From positions 1 through 64,000 of the forward strand of contig NZ_FQVC01000013.1 in the NCBI RefSeq assembly GCF_900128975.1: a DNA stretch of 64,000 nt, given 5' to 3'. The DNA comes from Devosia limi DSM 17137. Its GTDB lineage: Bacteria; Pseudomonadota; Alphaproteobacteria; Rhizobiales; Devosiaceae. A program made the position numbers and the translations under genes. The notes beneath the pieces are model-generated. The model searched no databases, was not told where the DNA came from, and saw nothing but the letters and a program-made list of their open reading frames with translations. Of this stretch, positions 7,789 to 15,750 are shown piece after piece (within the stretch, counting starts at the first letter, position 1; the number at the start of each line of letters is the position of its first letter).

Positions 7789-9870
7789 ATGTGGAAGCGG
7801 CGTCTGTCTGCCATCGTCGCCGGCGCCGTGATCGTGCTGCTGCTGACGCTGTTGCGGGCGTCCGATCCCTATCCCCTGCGGGTGGCGCGCGAGTCGAGTT
7901 TCGATTTTTTCCAGCAGATCCAGTCACGCGAAGCCGTTCAGTTACCCATTCGCATTGTCGATATCGATGAGGCGTCGCTCGCCAGCGTCGGGCAATGGCC
8001 GTGGTCGCGGCGCACCATGGCCGAGATTGCCCGGCGGCTGACCGAACTCGGTGCGGCGGTGGTGGCCTTTGACGTGCTGTTTCCGGAGCCGGATCGCCTG
8101 TCGCCTTCGGCTATCGTCGCCGGGGGCGAGGACTACGACGCCGAGTTTGCGGCGGCGCTGGCGGCGGGCCCGAGTGTGTTGAGCCTGAGCGAGAATGCCG
8201 GTGGCGCGGCGTCCTTGGTGGCGCCCAAGGCCGGGGTGGCGATTACGGGGGTGGACCCGACGGGGCGATTGCCGGTGCTGTCCGGCGCAGCGATGCCATT
8301 GCCCTTGTTGGTCGATGCCGCTGCTGGGCTGGGCGTTGCCAGCCTGGGCAGGGACGGCTCCGGCGTCGCGCGACGCCTGCCGCTGCTGTGGTCGACTGAT
8401 GCTGGATTGATGCCGACACTGGCGGTAGAGGCGCTGCGGGTGGCGCAGGGGGCGTCGACGCTGGTGCTCCTCGGCGACACCATTGGGGCAGGGACGGTCG
8501 AGGCCTTGCGCATTGGCGACTTCACCGTGCCGACCGGGCCGAGCGGCGATCTCTGGCTGTATTATCGCCCGCTGCCGCAGGAGATTTACGTGCCGGCGCG
8601 CGCCTTGTTGGCGGCCGATTATGCGGCGCTGGCGCCCCAGATTGCCGGACACATCGTCTTTGTCGGCACCTCGGCCAGCGGCTTGCTGGATATCCGCACC
8701 AATGCGCTGGGCGATGCGGTGCCGGGGGTGTCCATCCATGTGCAGGCGCTGGAGCAGATGTTGACCGGCCGCTATCTCAACCGCGCCGATTGGGTCGGCG
8801 GGCTGGAGGCGGCGGTGTTTGTGGTCACCGGGCTGGCGATCACGCTGGTAATCGTGCTGACCGGACCGCTGATCGGCTTGCTGGTGTCGCTGGTGATTGC
8901 GGCGCTGACCGTGGCGGGGAGCTGGCTGGCCTTCTCACAGTTCGGCCTGCTGATCGATCCGAGCTTTGCGCTGCTGGGGGCACTGCTGGTTTATGCGGCG
9001 ATGGCCTTCTTCCAGTTTGCGGTGACCGATGCCGACAAGCGCCGCATAAGGGGAGCCTTCGCGCATTACGTGGCACCGGCCGTGCTTGCTGAAATCGAGA
9101 ACAATGCCGACACGCTCAAGCTGGGCGGCGATGTCCGCGAGCTGACGGTGATGTTCTGCGATGTGCGCAATTATTCGGCCATTGCCGAGCGCACCGAGCC
9201 GGTCGAACTGGTGCGGCTGCTCAATACGCTGTTTGCGGCGCTCGGCGCAGCGATTACGCGGCATCTCGGCACTATCGACAAGTTCATGGGCGATGCGGTG
9301 ATGGCATTCTGGAATGCGCCGCTCGATGTCGAGCGGCATGCGCTGCAGGCCTGCATTGCCGCGCTCGACATGCGCGAGGCGCTGCGGGGTTACAACGCGG
9401 CCAATGCGCGGCTTGGCGTGGCGCCGGTGCATATCGGTATCGGTATTGCTACCGGTCCAGCGCTGGTGGGCAATATGGGGTTCGAGCAGCGCTTCGATTA
9501 TTCATGTGTGGGCGACACGGTGAACGTTGCCAGCCGCATCGAGGGTGCTTGCCGGGTGGTTGGCTACGATATTCTGGTGACAGCTGAAACGCGGGCCGCA
9601 GCGCCGGAGCTGGCAATGCTGGAAGCCGGGGCCATTGCCCTCAAGGGCATGAGCGAGCGCGAGACGGTTTATCTGCTGGTCGGGCGCGGTGGTCTGGCAG
9701 GGTTTGATGCGCTGGCAGCGGCGCATGAGGCGCTGATGGCTGCACTGCGGGCCGGGGACGGGGCGGCCGAATTGGCGCGGTGCCGGGAGGTGGCGGAGGC
9801 GGTGGAGCCGGGGCTGGCTGCGTTTTACGCGGCGGTGGAAGGGCGGAGGGAGGATTTCGCCAAGGACTGA
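7789..9870 (+). CDS. CHASE2-domain class III adenylate cyclase
   Basis: A 693-residue membrane signalling enzyme. Domains in order: one N-terminal membrane span (about 5-22), a large extracytoplasmic CHASE2 sensor (about 35-320), three more spans (about 335-415) and a cytoplasmic class III cyclase domain (about 440-630). Both metal-binding aspartates are visible (MFCDVRNYS and KFMGDAVMAF). The Lys before FMGD suggests ATP rather than GTP as substrate, and NVASRIEG carries the transition-state Asn and Arg. It should make cAMP in response to an unknown envelope signal. It lies 11 bases after the AraC gene and may be cotranscribed. No cAMP receptor is encoded in the window. Confidence 0.9.
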   Translation: MWKRRLSAIVAGAVIVLLLTLLRASDPYPLRVARESSFDFFQQIQSREAVQLPIRIVDIDEASLASVGQWPWSRRTMAEIARRLTELGAAVVAFDVLFPEPDRLSPSAIVAGGEDYDAEFAAALAAGPSVLSLSENAGGAASLVAPKAGVAITGVDPTGRLPVLSGAAMPLPLLVDAAAGLGVASLGRDGSGVARRLPLLWSTDAGLMPTLAVEALRVAQGASTLVLLGDTIGAGTVEALRIGDFTVPTGPSGDLWLYYRPLPQEIYVPARALLAADYAALAPQIAGHIVFVGTSASGLLDIRTNALGDAVPGVSIHVQALEQMLTGRYLNRADWVGGLEAAVFVVTGLAITLVIVLTGPLIGLLVSLVIAALTVAGSWLAFSQFGLLIDPSFALLGALLVYAAMAFFQFAVTDADKRRIRGAFAHYVAPAVLAEIENNADTLKLGGDVRELTVMFCDVRNYSAIAERTEPVELVRLLNTLFAALGAAITRHLGTIDKFMGDAVMAFWNAPLDVERHALQACIAALDMREALRGYNAANARLGVAPVHIGIGIATGPALVGNMGFEQRFDYSCVGDTVNVASRIEGACRVVGYDILVTAETRAAAPELAMLEAGAIALKGMSERETVYLLVGRGGLAGFDALAAAHEALMAALRAGDGAAELARCREVAEAVEPGLAAFYAAVEGRREDFAKD

Positions 9871-9937
9871 CTTTGTCTGTCCCACCCACCGTGTTCCCAC
9901 CACACAAGCCCGCGGGCAGCGCGGTATGGGAGGCAGA

Positions 9938-10978
9938 TCAACTCCGCCAGTGCAGGTCCGGCTCGCTCAGGGTCTGCAATGTCGCGGGATCTTCCCCATC
10001 AATCCGCCGAACCAGCAATTGCGTGAGTTCGACACCGGCGGCGAACACATCCTCCCGGATGCTGTCGAGCGTGGGGAACAGGGTGGGCAGGATGTCCGAG
10101 GTTTGCTTGTAGATCAGCTGGATATCCCGGCCGAGCTTGAGGCCGCCATCCTGCAGGCCGCCGACCAGCGCGATGGTGCGCATTTCGCTGTCGCAGATGA
10201 TGCCATCCGGTCGTTTGGGCAAGCGGGCGAGTTCCTCGCCGATGCGGCGGATTTCGTCCGGGCCGGCGCGCGAGGCTATGCTTTCGAGCACGCGGCCTTC
10301 AATGCCTAGTTGCGCCGTGGTGCGCTGAAACGCGGTGACGATGTTGTGGTAATTATTGGTGCTGTCATCGCCCACCACCAGCAGGATATCCTTGCAACCC
10401 TTGCTCGATAGCCGCTCTACGGCATTGGCGGCAAAGGTCTCGGCGTGGAAATCGTGATAGGCGTGCGGGGTGAAAAACTCGGTGCGGCCGTGGCTGACAA
10501 AGGGAAAGCCGGCCTCCATCATCATCTGTACGCGGCGATCGCGCGGGGCAGTGTGGGTGATGATGACGCCATCGGCGGTGCGGTTGTCCAGAATATAGCG
10601 GATGGATTCGACCGACTGGATGCCGTCGAACTCGGGCGTCACCGTCAGGTGATAGCGGGTGCCGCGCATGGCCTGGCCGATGCCCTGGATCATATGGCGG
10701 GCAAAATCGATGGAATCACCGGCGCCATCCAGCACCAGGGCAATGACATTGGTCTTGCCGGTGCGCAGACGCACGCCAGCGCGGTCCGGCACATAGCCAA
10801 CCGAACGGGCCGCTTCCTCGACCTTGCGGCGGGTTTCTTCCTTGAGCGTGGTGCCGCCGCGCAGCGACAGCGACACAGTCGACAGGCTCAGCCCGGTCAG
10901 GTCCGAGATGGTCTTGAGCGTCGCGCGCCGATGCGTGGCCTGTCCATCCCCGCCGCTTTTCTGTTTGCCTGTGCTCAT
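9938..10978 (-). CDS. LacI family transcriptional regulator
   Basis: A 346-residue repressor. The N-terminal helix-turn-helix (TLKTISDLTGLSLSTVSLSLRG, about residues 20-42) is preceded by a 19-residue polar tail, and a periplasmic-binding-protein-like effector domain fills the rest. Its ATG at 10978 is clean. It is convergent with the cyclase gene and lies downstream of the quinate dehydratase gene on the same strand, but 220 bases away. The target is not obvious. The AT-rich stretch at 11028-11115 just upstream may hold its promoter, though I see no convincing LacI palindrome there. Confidence 0.9.
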   Translation of the reverse strand: MSTGKQKSGGDGQATHRRATLKTISDLTGLSLSTVSLSLRGGTTLKEETRRKVEEAARSVGYVPDRAGVRLRTGKTNVIALVLDGAGDSIDFARHMIQGIGQAMRGTRYHLTVTPEFDGIQSVESIRYILDNRTADGVIITHTAPRDRRVQMMMEAGFPFVSHGRTEFFTPHAYHDFHAETFAANAVERLSSKGCKDILLVVGDDSTNNYHNIVTAFQRTTAQLGIEGRVLESIASRAGPDEIRRIGEELARLPKRPDGIICDSEMRTIALVGGLQDGGLKLGRDIQLIYKQTSDILPTLFPTLDSIREDVFAAGVELTQLLVRRIDGEDPATLQTLSEPDLHWRS

Positions 10979-11198
10979 GGTCGCCTCGATATCCCAGTAG
11001 GGACTATCTACACCTTGAGACTCGAATAAAGAATATGCACGGTTTGTGACGATGCGGAAAATGACATCGCGTTTAGGCTGAATCTCTAAGATATTGATAA
11101 ATATAGATTAAATCTGACGATGGCTGGCCGCAGCTACCGTGCAGCAGTCGCGGATTGAATCCATGTGTGCAACGCCGGCCCGGCCGGCGCTGCGCTGA

Positions 11199-13091
11199 TC
11201 AGAGGCTCGGAATGGCGGCAGGCCGCAGCGAGCGCTTCTGCGCTGCAATGCGGAATGGCGCATTGACCGCACCGTAACCGGCATAGAGGCCACGCCGCTC
11301 GACGATCTCGAAGAAGAAACCCTCGCCCAGATTGGTCGAATAGAGCTGGAAGAACTCGCCGCCCTCATCGCGGTCGTAAAGGATATTGGCCGCGCGCAGC
11401 CGCTCGATGAAATCGGCATCCAGCCCCAGCCGCGCAGCGAGATCCTCGTAATAGTTCTGTGAAATCTGCAGCGAGGGCAGTTTGTTGCGGGCCAGTGCCT
11501 TGGCCGATTTGAAGATGTCATCGCTGGCAAAGGCCAGATGCTGGACGCTGGAGCCGAAGGTTTCGGCAATGAAGCGGCCCGCCAGCGTGCGGTGGCTTTC
11601 AGCGCCATTGATGGTGAGCCGGAGCGTGCCATCCGGATTGGAAATCACCTGGCTGCGCACCAGCCCGGACGGATCCACCACATCGACCATCGGGCTTTTG
11701 TCGGCGACAAAGATCGAGCGATAGAACAGGATCCAGGTCAGCATTTCCTCGTAGTTCATCGTCTGCGCGACGTGGTCGATGCGGCGCAGTCCGGCATCGG
11801 CCAGCGCTTCGTCATCGGCAGCCGCGTCGAACTCGATATCCCAGACGCGGCCCAGCGCACTGGTCTCGTCGAGGAAGTAGATCACCCCGCCACCAACGCC
11901 GCGAATGGCGGGGATGGCCAGCTCATCCGGGCCCACCCGCTGGCTGAACACCTGCGCGCCAAGGGCGCGGGCGCGCTCGACAGTCGCCGCCGCGTTGTCG
12001 ACCAGCATGCCGATGGCATAGGCGGAGGTGCCGTGGGTCAGGTAGGAGGCGTGGGCGAGCCCCTCGCGGTCGGTATTGATGACGATATTGATATCGCCCT
12101 GCGCGAAACGTTCGACGCTTTTGCTGCGGTGGCGGCCGGTGCGCTTGAAGCCCAGCTGGCGCAGCAACGCGGCCAGTTGCAGCGCCTCGGCCTCGTCGGC
12201 TGCGAACTCGACAAAGGCGATCCCATGCACATCGACCCGCGGCGGCAGTACCGGCACCGGGATGGCAATGCCCGGCTCAAGGCGGGCCACCTGGTCCATC
12301 AGATAGACCAGCGAGCGGTGGCCATCGGCAGCGATAGTGCGGGGCGAGCCGGAGCGGAACTGGTCGTTGAACACTTCCAGCGACAGCGGACCGACATAGC
12401 CGGTGGCAGCGACGGCGCGCATGAAATCGGTAACCGGCAGGTCACCTTCGCCCGGCATGTTGCGGTAATGGCGGCTCCAGGACAGCAGGTCCATATCCAT
12501 TTTCGGCGCATCGGCCAGCTGCACGATGAAGATGCGATCGCCCGGAATGGCCCGGATCGACGCGACATCGATGCCCCGCGACAGGGTGTGGAAGCTGTCG
12601 AGAATGATGCCGACATTGGGATGATCGGCGCGGCGCACGATCTCCCAGGCGTCTCGGTGGTCGTTGATGTGACGGCCCCAGGCCAAAGCCTCATAGCCGA
12701 CCCGGAGGGAGCGCCTGGCGGCGCGTTCGCCCAATTCGCGGAAATCGGCAGCCGCGCGATCTATACCCCCAAGCGCCAGTGGCGACACGGTGGAGCAGAC
12801 CAGCACCAGCGAGGTGCCCAGCTCGCCCATCAGGTCGAACTTGCGCTCGGCCCGGTCAAATGCCAGCGCCCGCTGCGGCTCCGGCAGGCCCTCGAAATCG
12901 CGAAACGGCTGAAACAGGGTGATTTCCAGCCCGAGGTCCCGCACCATATCAGCGACTTCGCGCGGTGAGCGATCATATGCCAGGAAGTCATTCTCGAAGA
13001 TTTCGACGCCATCGAACCCGGCGGCGGCAATGGCCTCCAGCTTCTCCCGCAAATCGCCGCTGATCGAAACGGTGGCAATCGATGTTTTCAT
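11199..13091 (-). CDS. quiC: 3-dehydroshikimate dehydratase (QuiC type) with HPPD-like C-terminal domain
   Basis: A 630-residue two-domain protein. Residues 1-280 are a sugar-phosphate-isomerase-like TIM barrel that converts 3-dehydroshikimate to protocatechuate. The expected metal ligands are present: Glu134 (GYEALAWG), Asp165 (ILDSFHT), Gln191 (IVQLADAP) and Glu239 (LSLEVFND). Residues about 285-630 are a 4-hydroxyphenylpyruvate-dioxygenase fold with an apparently intact 2-His-1-Glu iron site: His440 (RIDHVAQ), His518 (VQHLAF) and Glu595 (FFFEIVER). This fused form is known from Pseudomonas QuiC1, where the second domain's reaction is unresolved. The ATG at 13091 follows GGAGG; the upstream open frame is repeat sequence. 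Transcription likely starts from the operator-containing promoter at 13122-13150. Confidence 0.9.
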   Translation of the reverse strand: MKTSIATVSISGDLREKLEAIAAAGFDGVEIFENDFLAYDRSPREVADMVRDLGLEITLFQPFRDFEGLPEPQRALAFDRAERKFDLMGELGTSLVLVCSTVSPLALGGIDRAAADFRELGERAARRSLRVGYEALAWGRHINDHRDAWEIVRRADHPNVGIILDSFHTLSRGIDVASIRAIPGDRIFIVQLADAPKMDMDLLSWSRHYRNMPGEGDLPVTDFMRAVAATGYVGPLSLEVFNDQFRSGSPRTIAADGHRSLVYLMDQVARLEPGIAIPVPVLPPRVDVHGIAFVEFAADEAEALQLAALLRQLGFKRTGRHRSKSVERFAQGDINIVINTDREGLAHASYLTHGTSAYAIGMLVDNAAATVERARALGAQVFSQRVGPDELAIPAIRGVGGGVIYFLDETSALGRVWDIEFDAAADDEALADAGLRRIDHVAQTMNYEEMLTWILFYRSIFVADKSPMVDVVDPSGLVRSQVISNPDGTLRLTINGAESHRTLAGRFIAETFGSSVQHLAFASDDIFKSAKALARNKLPSLQISQNYYEDLAARLGLDADFIERLRAANILYDRDEGGEFFQLYSTNLGEGFFFEIVERRGLYAGYGAVNAPFRIAAQKRSLRPAAIPSL

Positions 13092-13121
13092 GAATGGTCC
13101 TCCAACCGCTCCCCGAACGAA

Positions 13122-13150
13122 AGAGTACGAACTAGTTAGTACATTTGCAA
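13122..13150 (-). promoter_or_regulatory. quiC promoter with TetR-type operator
   Basis: On the minus strand, TTGCAA (13150-13145) and TACTCT (13127-13122) sit 17 bases apart. The spacer is filled by the near-palindrome GTACGAACTAGTTAGTAC (13125-13142). Two further copies lie at 15587 and 17446, each in the same place relative to a promoter. The repressor encoded at 14863 is the natural candidate. Confidence 0.75.
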
Positions 13151-13207
13151 TGGGCAGGTTTTGGGATGGGGGGAGGTGGGGGCGCGGGGAGCCGGAACGC
13201 AGGAGGA

Positions 13208-13236
13208 GGGCGGGCGGCGGGCGGCGGGCGGCAGGG
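13208..13236 (+). other. G-rich tract with quadruplex potential
   Basis: Six GGG runs separated by short CGGC-type spacers occur within 29 bases on the plus strand. They lie inside a strongly G-skewed low-complexity stretch (about 13160-13330). It is upstream of the quiC promoter and contains no gene. Confidence 0.6.
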
Positions 13237-13318
13237 AGCCGGAGGCAGGTGGGTGGAAGACAACGCGGCGGTGGGGCGGGAGGATGGCAGGTGAGGGGCG
13301 GAACTGGCAGCTGGTGGG

Positions 13319-13905
13319 AGGGGCGGGTTGGGCGACGCGTGACCGGAGATGAGGGCCTGGGGCCGCGACGGGCAGTCAGGAAGAATGGATTCCCGCCTGC
13401 GCGGGAATGACCCGGTGGGGGGCTACGTGGCTTGTGGGTGGTAGGGCGCGGTGGACGCGAGTGGTGTCGGGCGCGAACGAGAGGACAGGGGTGTATGACC
13501 GGAATGGACGTGCCTTCGTGGCAGTGGAAGCTCGTCGGACTGTGCGAGCATTTCATTCCACGGAGTCATTCCCGCGCAGGCGGGAATCCACTCTTGGGTG
13601 TTGAGCGTAGGGCGCATGGCGGGTTGGGCGGCACTTGCTGGGCGGTCGGCCCGGGGCCGCGGCGGGCAGTCAGGAAGAATGGATTCCCGCCTGCGCGGGA
13701 ATGACCCGGTGGGGCAACGTGGCTTGTGGGGGGGGCGCGGCGGACGCGAGAGGGTGGCGAGGCACGAGTGAGAGGACAGTGGACAGGACGGAGATTGGGC
13801 GGCGACTTCGCGTTAACAGGAGCTGGTCCGGCTCTGCGGGCATTTCATTCCACGGAGTCATTCCCGCGCAGGCGGGAATCCATTCTTCGAGCCGCGGCGT
13901 AGGGC
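13319..13905. repeat. Two tandem diverged copies of a ~295-bp intergenic unit
   Basis: The gap between quiC and the DUF6152 gene (13092-14018) has no gene. It contains a direct repeat: GGGCAGTCAGGAAGAATGGA at 13370 recurs at 13664 (period 294), and GTCATTCCCGCGCAGGCGGG at 13565 recurs at 13857 (period 292). Each copy starts with a GGATTCCCGCCTGCGCGGGAATGAC element (13387, 13681) and ends with its inverse (13565, 13857), so each unit is bounded by an inverted repeat. The middle parts have diverged. Confidence 0.85.
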
Positions 13906-14018
13906 CAATCGTTGATTTGCCTCAAATCCCAAAAGGCCGATAATGCTGGCAATGCCGCTCGTTGACCGGCGCGGGCTGGTGGCTGGTCGGCTGAGGAGTT
14001 CAATGAAGGAGAGTGCTC

Positions 14019-14408
14019 GTGCCCGTTGCATCGAACCGATCCAGAGTGACGCTTATCGGCCTGGTATTGGGTCTCGGCCTGGCCTTGCCCGCCTGGGCGC
14101 ATCATGGGTGGTCCTGGACCGATACCGGCTTCTTCCAGCTCGAAGGCGTCATCGCCGACATCTATATCGGTAACCCGCACGCTACGCTTGATGTCGACGT
14201 TGAAGGCACCATCTGGCGAGTGGAGTTGGCGCCGCCGGGGCCGACCATGGCGGCCGGGTTTACCGAGGATGTGGCCAGTGTGGGTGACGAGGTGACAGCC
14301 ATCGGCAACCGCTCGGCCGATCCCAGTGAGGCGAGGATGAAGGCCGTTCGCCTCATCATCGGCGAAGCGACCTATGATGTTTATCCGTCGCGAGCCGATG
14401 CGATTTGA
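14019..14408 (+). CDS. DUF6152-type periplasmic protein
   Basis: A 129-residue small exported protein. A signal peptide (about residues 1-27, ending ALPAWA) is followed directly by HHGWSW, the His-rich start typical of DUF6152 proteins, then a small beta-rich domain. No enzymatic role is known to me. I chose the GTG at 14019, eight bases after AAGGAG; a GTG at 14013 is too close to that site. The next gene starts inside its stop codon, so the two are coupled. Such proteins are often found with small membrane partners and may be metal-related, but that is a guess. Confidence 0.75.
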   Translation: MPVASNRSRVTLIGLVLGLGLALPAWAHHGWSWTDTGFFQLEGVIADIYIGNPHATLDVDVEGTIWRVELAPPGPTMAAGFTEDVASVGDEVTAIGNRSADPSEARMKAVRLIIGEATYDVYPSRADAI

Positions 14409-14866
14409 TCGGGCTGCTGGAAGCTCTTGAGGCCTCGGCGCCAGCGAGTTTCCTGCGTGGATCCTTCATCGTCTATCCGCTGGTCAACGCCCTGCATATC
14501 CTGGCGATCGGAGCGCTGCTGACCTGTGCGCTGCTGATGGATCTGGCGATATTGGGCATTGGCCGGCGCCTGCCGGCTGCGGCGGCTGTTCGCTATCTGC
14601 GGCCGGTGGCGATATTGGCTTTGCTGGTTGCTGTGCTGAGCGGCGCGCTGCTGTTTTCGGTGCAGCCGCTCGACTATGTCGGCAATCCGGCGTTTCGCCT
14701 GAAATTGCTGCTGCTTGCCGTGGCGCTGCTCAACGCCGGGGTGTTTGTCCTGCTGCAGGGACGACTGAGTCCCAACCGCGCACCCATGCGGGTCCTGGCG
14801 CTGGCTTCGCTGCTGCTCTGGCCCAGCGTGCTGGTCGCCGGGCGCTTTATCGGTTTTCTGGGCTAG
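14405..14866 (+). CDS. Small four-span membrane protein (DUF6644-like)
   Basis: A 153-residue hydrophobic protein with four predicted spans (about 22-48, 60-80, 92-115, 128-150). The start is a TTG at 14405 overlapping the TGA of the preceding gene; no better ATG or GTG lies nearby and no ribosome site is visible, which fits translational coupling. It resembles DUF6644-type membrane proteins commonly paired with DUF6152 proteins. Its stop and that of the convergent TetR gene share the self-complementary CTAG at 14863-14866. Confidence 0.7.
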   Translation: MIGLLEALEASAPASFLRGSFIVYPLVNALHILAIGALLTCALLMDLAILGIGRRLPAAAAVRYLRPVAILALLVAVLSGALLFSVQPLDYVGNPAFRLKLLLLAVALLNAGVFVLLQGRLSPNRAPMRVLALASLLLWPSVLVAGRFIGFLG

Positions 14867-15546
14867 AGCGCGGCGAGCTTTTCCGGCCGCAATACATAGC
14901 GCAGGACCATGTCGACGGCATTGCTGCGCAGGGTTTCCTGCATTTGCGACGAGCCAAAATCCTTGCCGAAGATCTTGGAGAAGGTCGCGCGGTTGGAGAC
15001 GTTGAAGAAACAGAGCGCGCTGATCTGCCAGTGGACTTCCAGCGGATCGAGGCCTTCGCGGAACAGCCCTTCGGCGAGCCCCTTGGCATAGAGCGTGCCG
15101 ATATGGCCGATGGCGGTGACGTTGAGGTCGCGGATCACTTCGGAGCGTGCCAGATATTCGCCGTGATGGATATTCTCCACCATCACCATGCGGATGAAGT
15201 CCTCATGCTGGTGGTGGTGGTCAAAGGTGAACTCGACGAGGCGCTTGAGGGCTTCGAGCGGCGGCAGGCCATTGATGTCGAGCTTGGCTTCGCCTTCGCG
15301 CACCTGGCGATAGGCGTTCTCGAGGGCGCTCAGATAAAGGCCCTCCTTGTCGCCGAAATAATAGTAGATCATGCGCTTGCTGGCGCGGGTCTTGGCGGCG
15401 ATTTCGTCGATGCGGGCCCCCGACAGGCCATTGAGCGCGAATTCCTGCGAGGCGACTTCGATGATGTTCTGGCGCGTGCCCTCAGGGTCCTGCGCCCGGG
15501 TCTGGGTGCCGTCTGGCCGGGTTTTGCGTGTTGTCGAAATGGCCAT
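14863..15546 (-). CDS. TetR family repressor of the quinate/shikimate genes (proposed)
   Basis: A 227-residue regulator. A 20-residue basic tail precedes the TetR helix-turn-helix (GARIDEIAAKTRASKRMIYYYFGDKEGLY, about residues 42-70). The helical C-terminal domain carries a His-rich patch (DHHHQHEDF) that could bind a ligand or metal. It is divergent from the quinate/shikimate dehydrogenase gene and lies next to one of three matching operators (15587). By position it should repress quiC, the dehydrogenase and the TRAP transporter, and release in response to a pathway acid. Regulation is inferred; the family assignment is not in doubt. Confidence 0.88.
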   Translation of the reverse strand: MAISTTRKTRPDGTQTRAQDPEGTRQNIIEVASQEFALNGLSGARIDEIAAKTRASKRMIYYYFGDKEGLYLSALENAYRQVREGEAKLDINGLPPLEALKRLVEFTFDHHHQHEDFIRMVMVENIHHGEYLARSEVIRDLNVTAIGHIGTLYAKGLAEGLFREGLDPLEVHWQISALCFFNVSNRATFSKIFGKDFGSSQMQETLRSNAVDMVLRYVLRPEKLAAL

Positions 15547-15580
15547 GCCGCTCAGTCGCCTTCCCTATTCCGTCCGGCAA

Positions 15581-15607
15581 TTGACTAAACTAACCAGTTC
15601 GTACATT
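15581..15607 (+). promoter_or_regulatory. Divergent operator/promoter of tetR and the quinate/shikimate dehydrogenase gene
   Basis: TTGACT (15581) and TACATT (15602) flank the operator copy AAACTAACCAGTTCGTAC (15587-15604). Its reverse complement matches 15 of 18 positions of the quiC operator. The 15-base spacer is short. The site also lies 40 bases upstream of the tetR start, so it could mediate autoregulation. Confidence 0.65.
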
Positions 15608-15750
15608 GTGCCGAAAATCGCCGTTCGTCATTTATCGGGTGCCGGGCGGGAAAGACAAGGGCGGTCCTGGCTTTGTGCCGAAAACCGCCTCCCGACGAGG
15701 AGATCCTGGTTTTGCTGCTCACCGACGCCGTCCACGGCGCGCTCCAGGCA

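Noticed and set aside
11028..11115. AT-rich stretch as an origin or a LacI operator
   Set aside because: It is locally AT-rich with ATATTGATAAATATAG-like sequence, but I see no perfect palindrome, no DnaA-box cluster and no replication gene.
13092..13556. N-terminal extension of the quiC open frame
   Set aside because: The extra 155 codons translate G-rich low-complexity and repeat DNA. The ATG at 13091 has a good GGAGG site and the promoter lies upstream of it.
13387..13887. Possible CRISPR array from repeated GGATTCCCGCCTGCGCGGGAATGAC elements
   Set aside because: Only four elements in alternating orientation, spaced about 110-180 bases apart, with no uniform spacers and no cas genes. They fit a dispersed inverted-repeat family.
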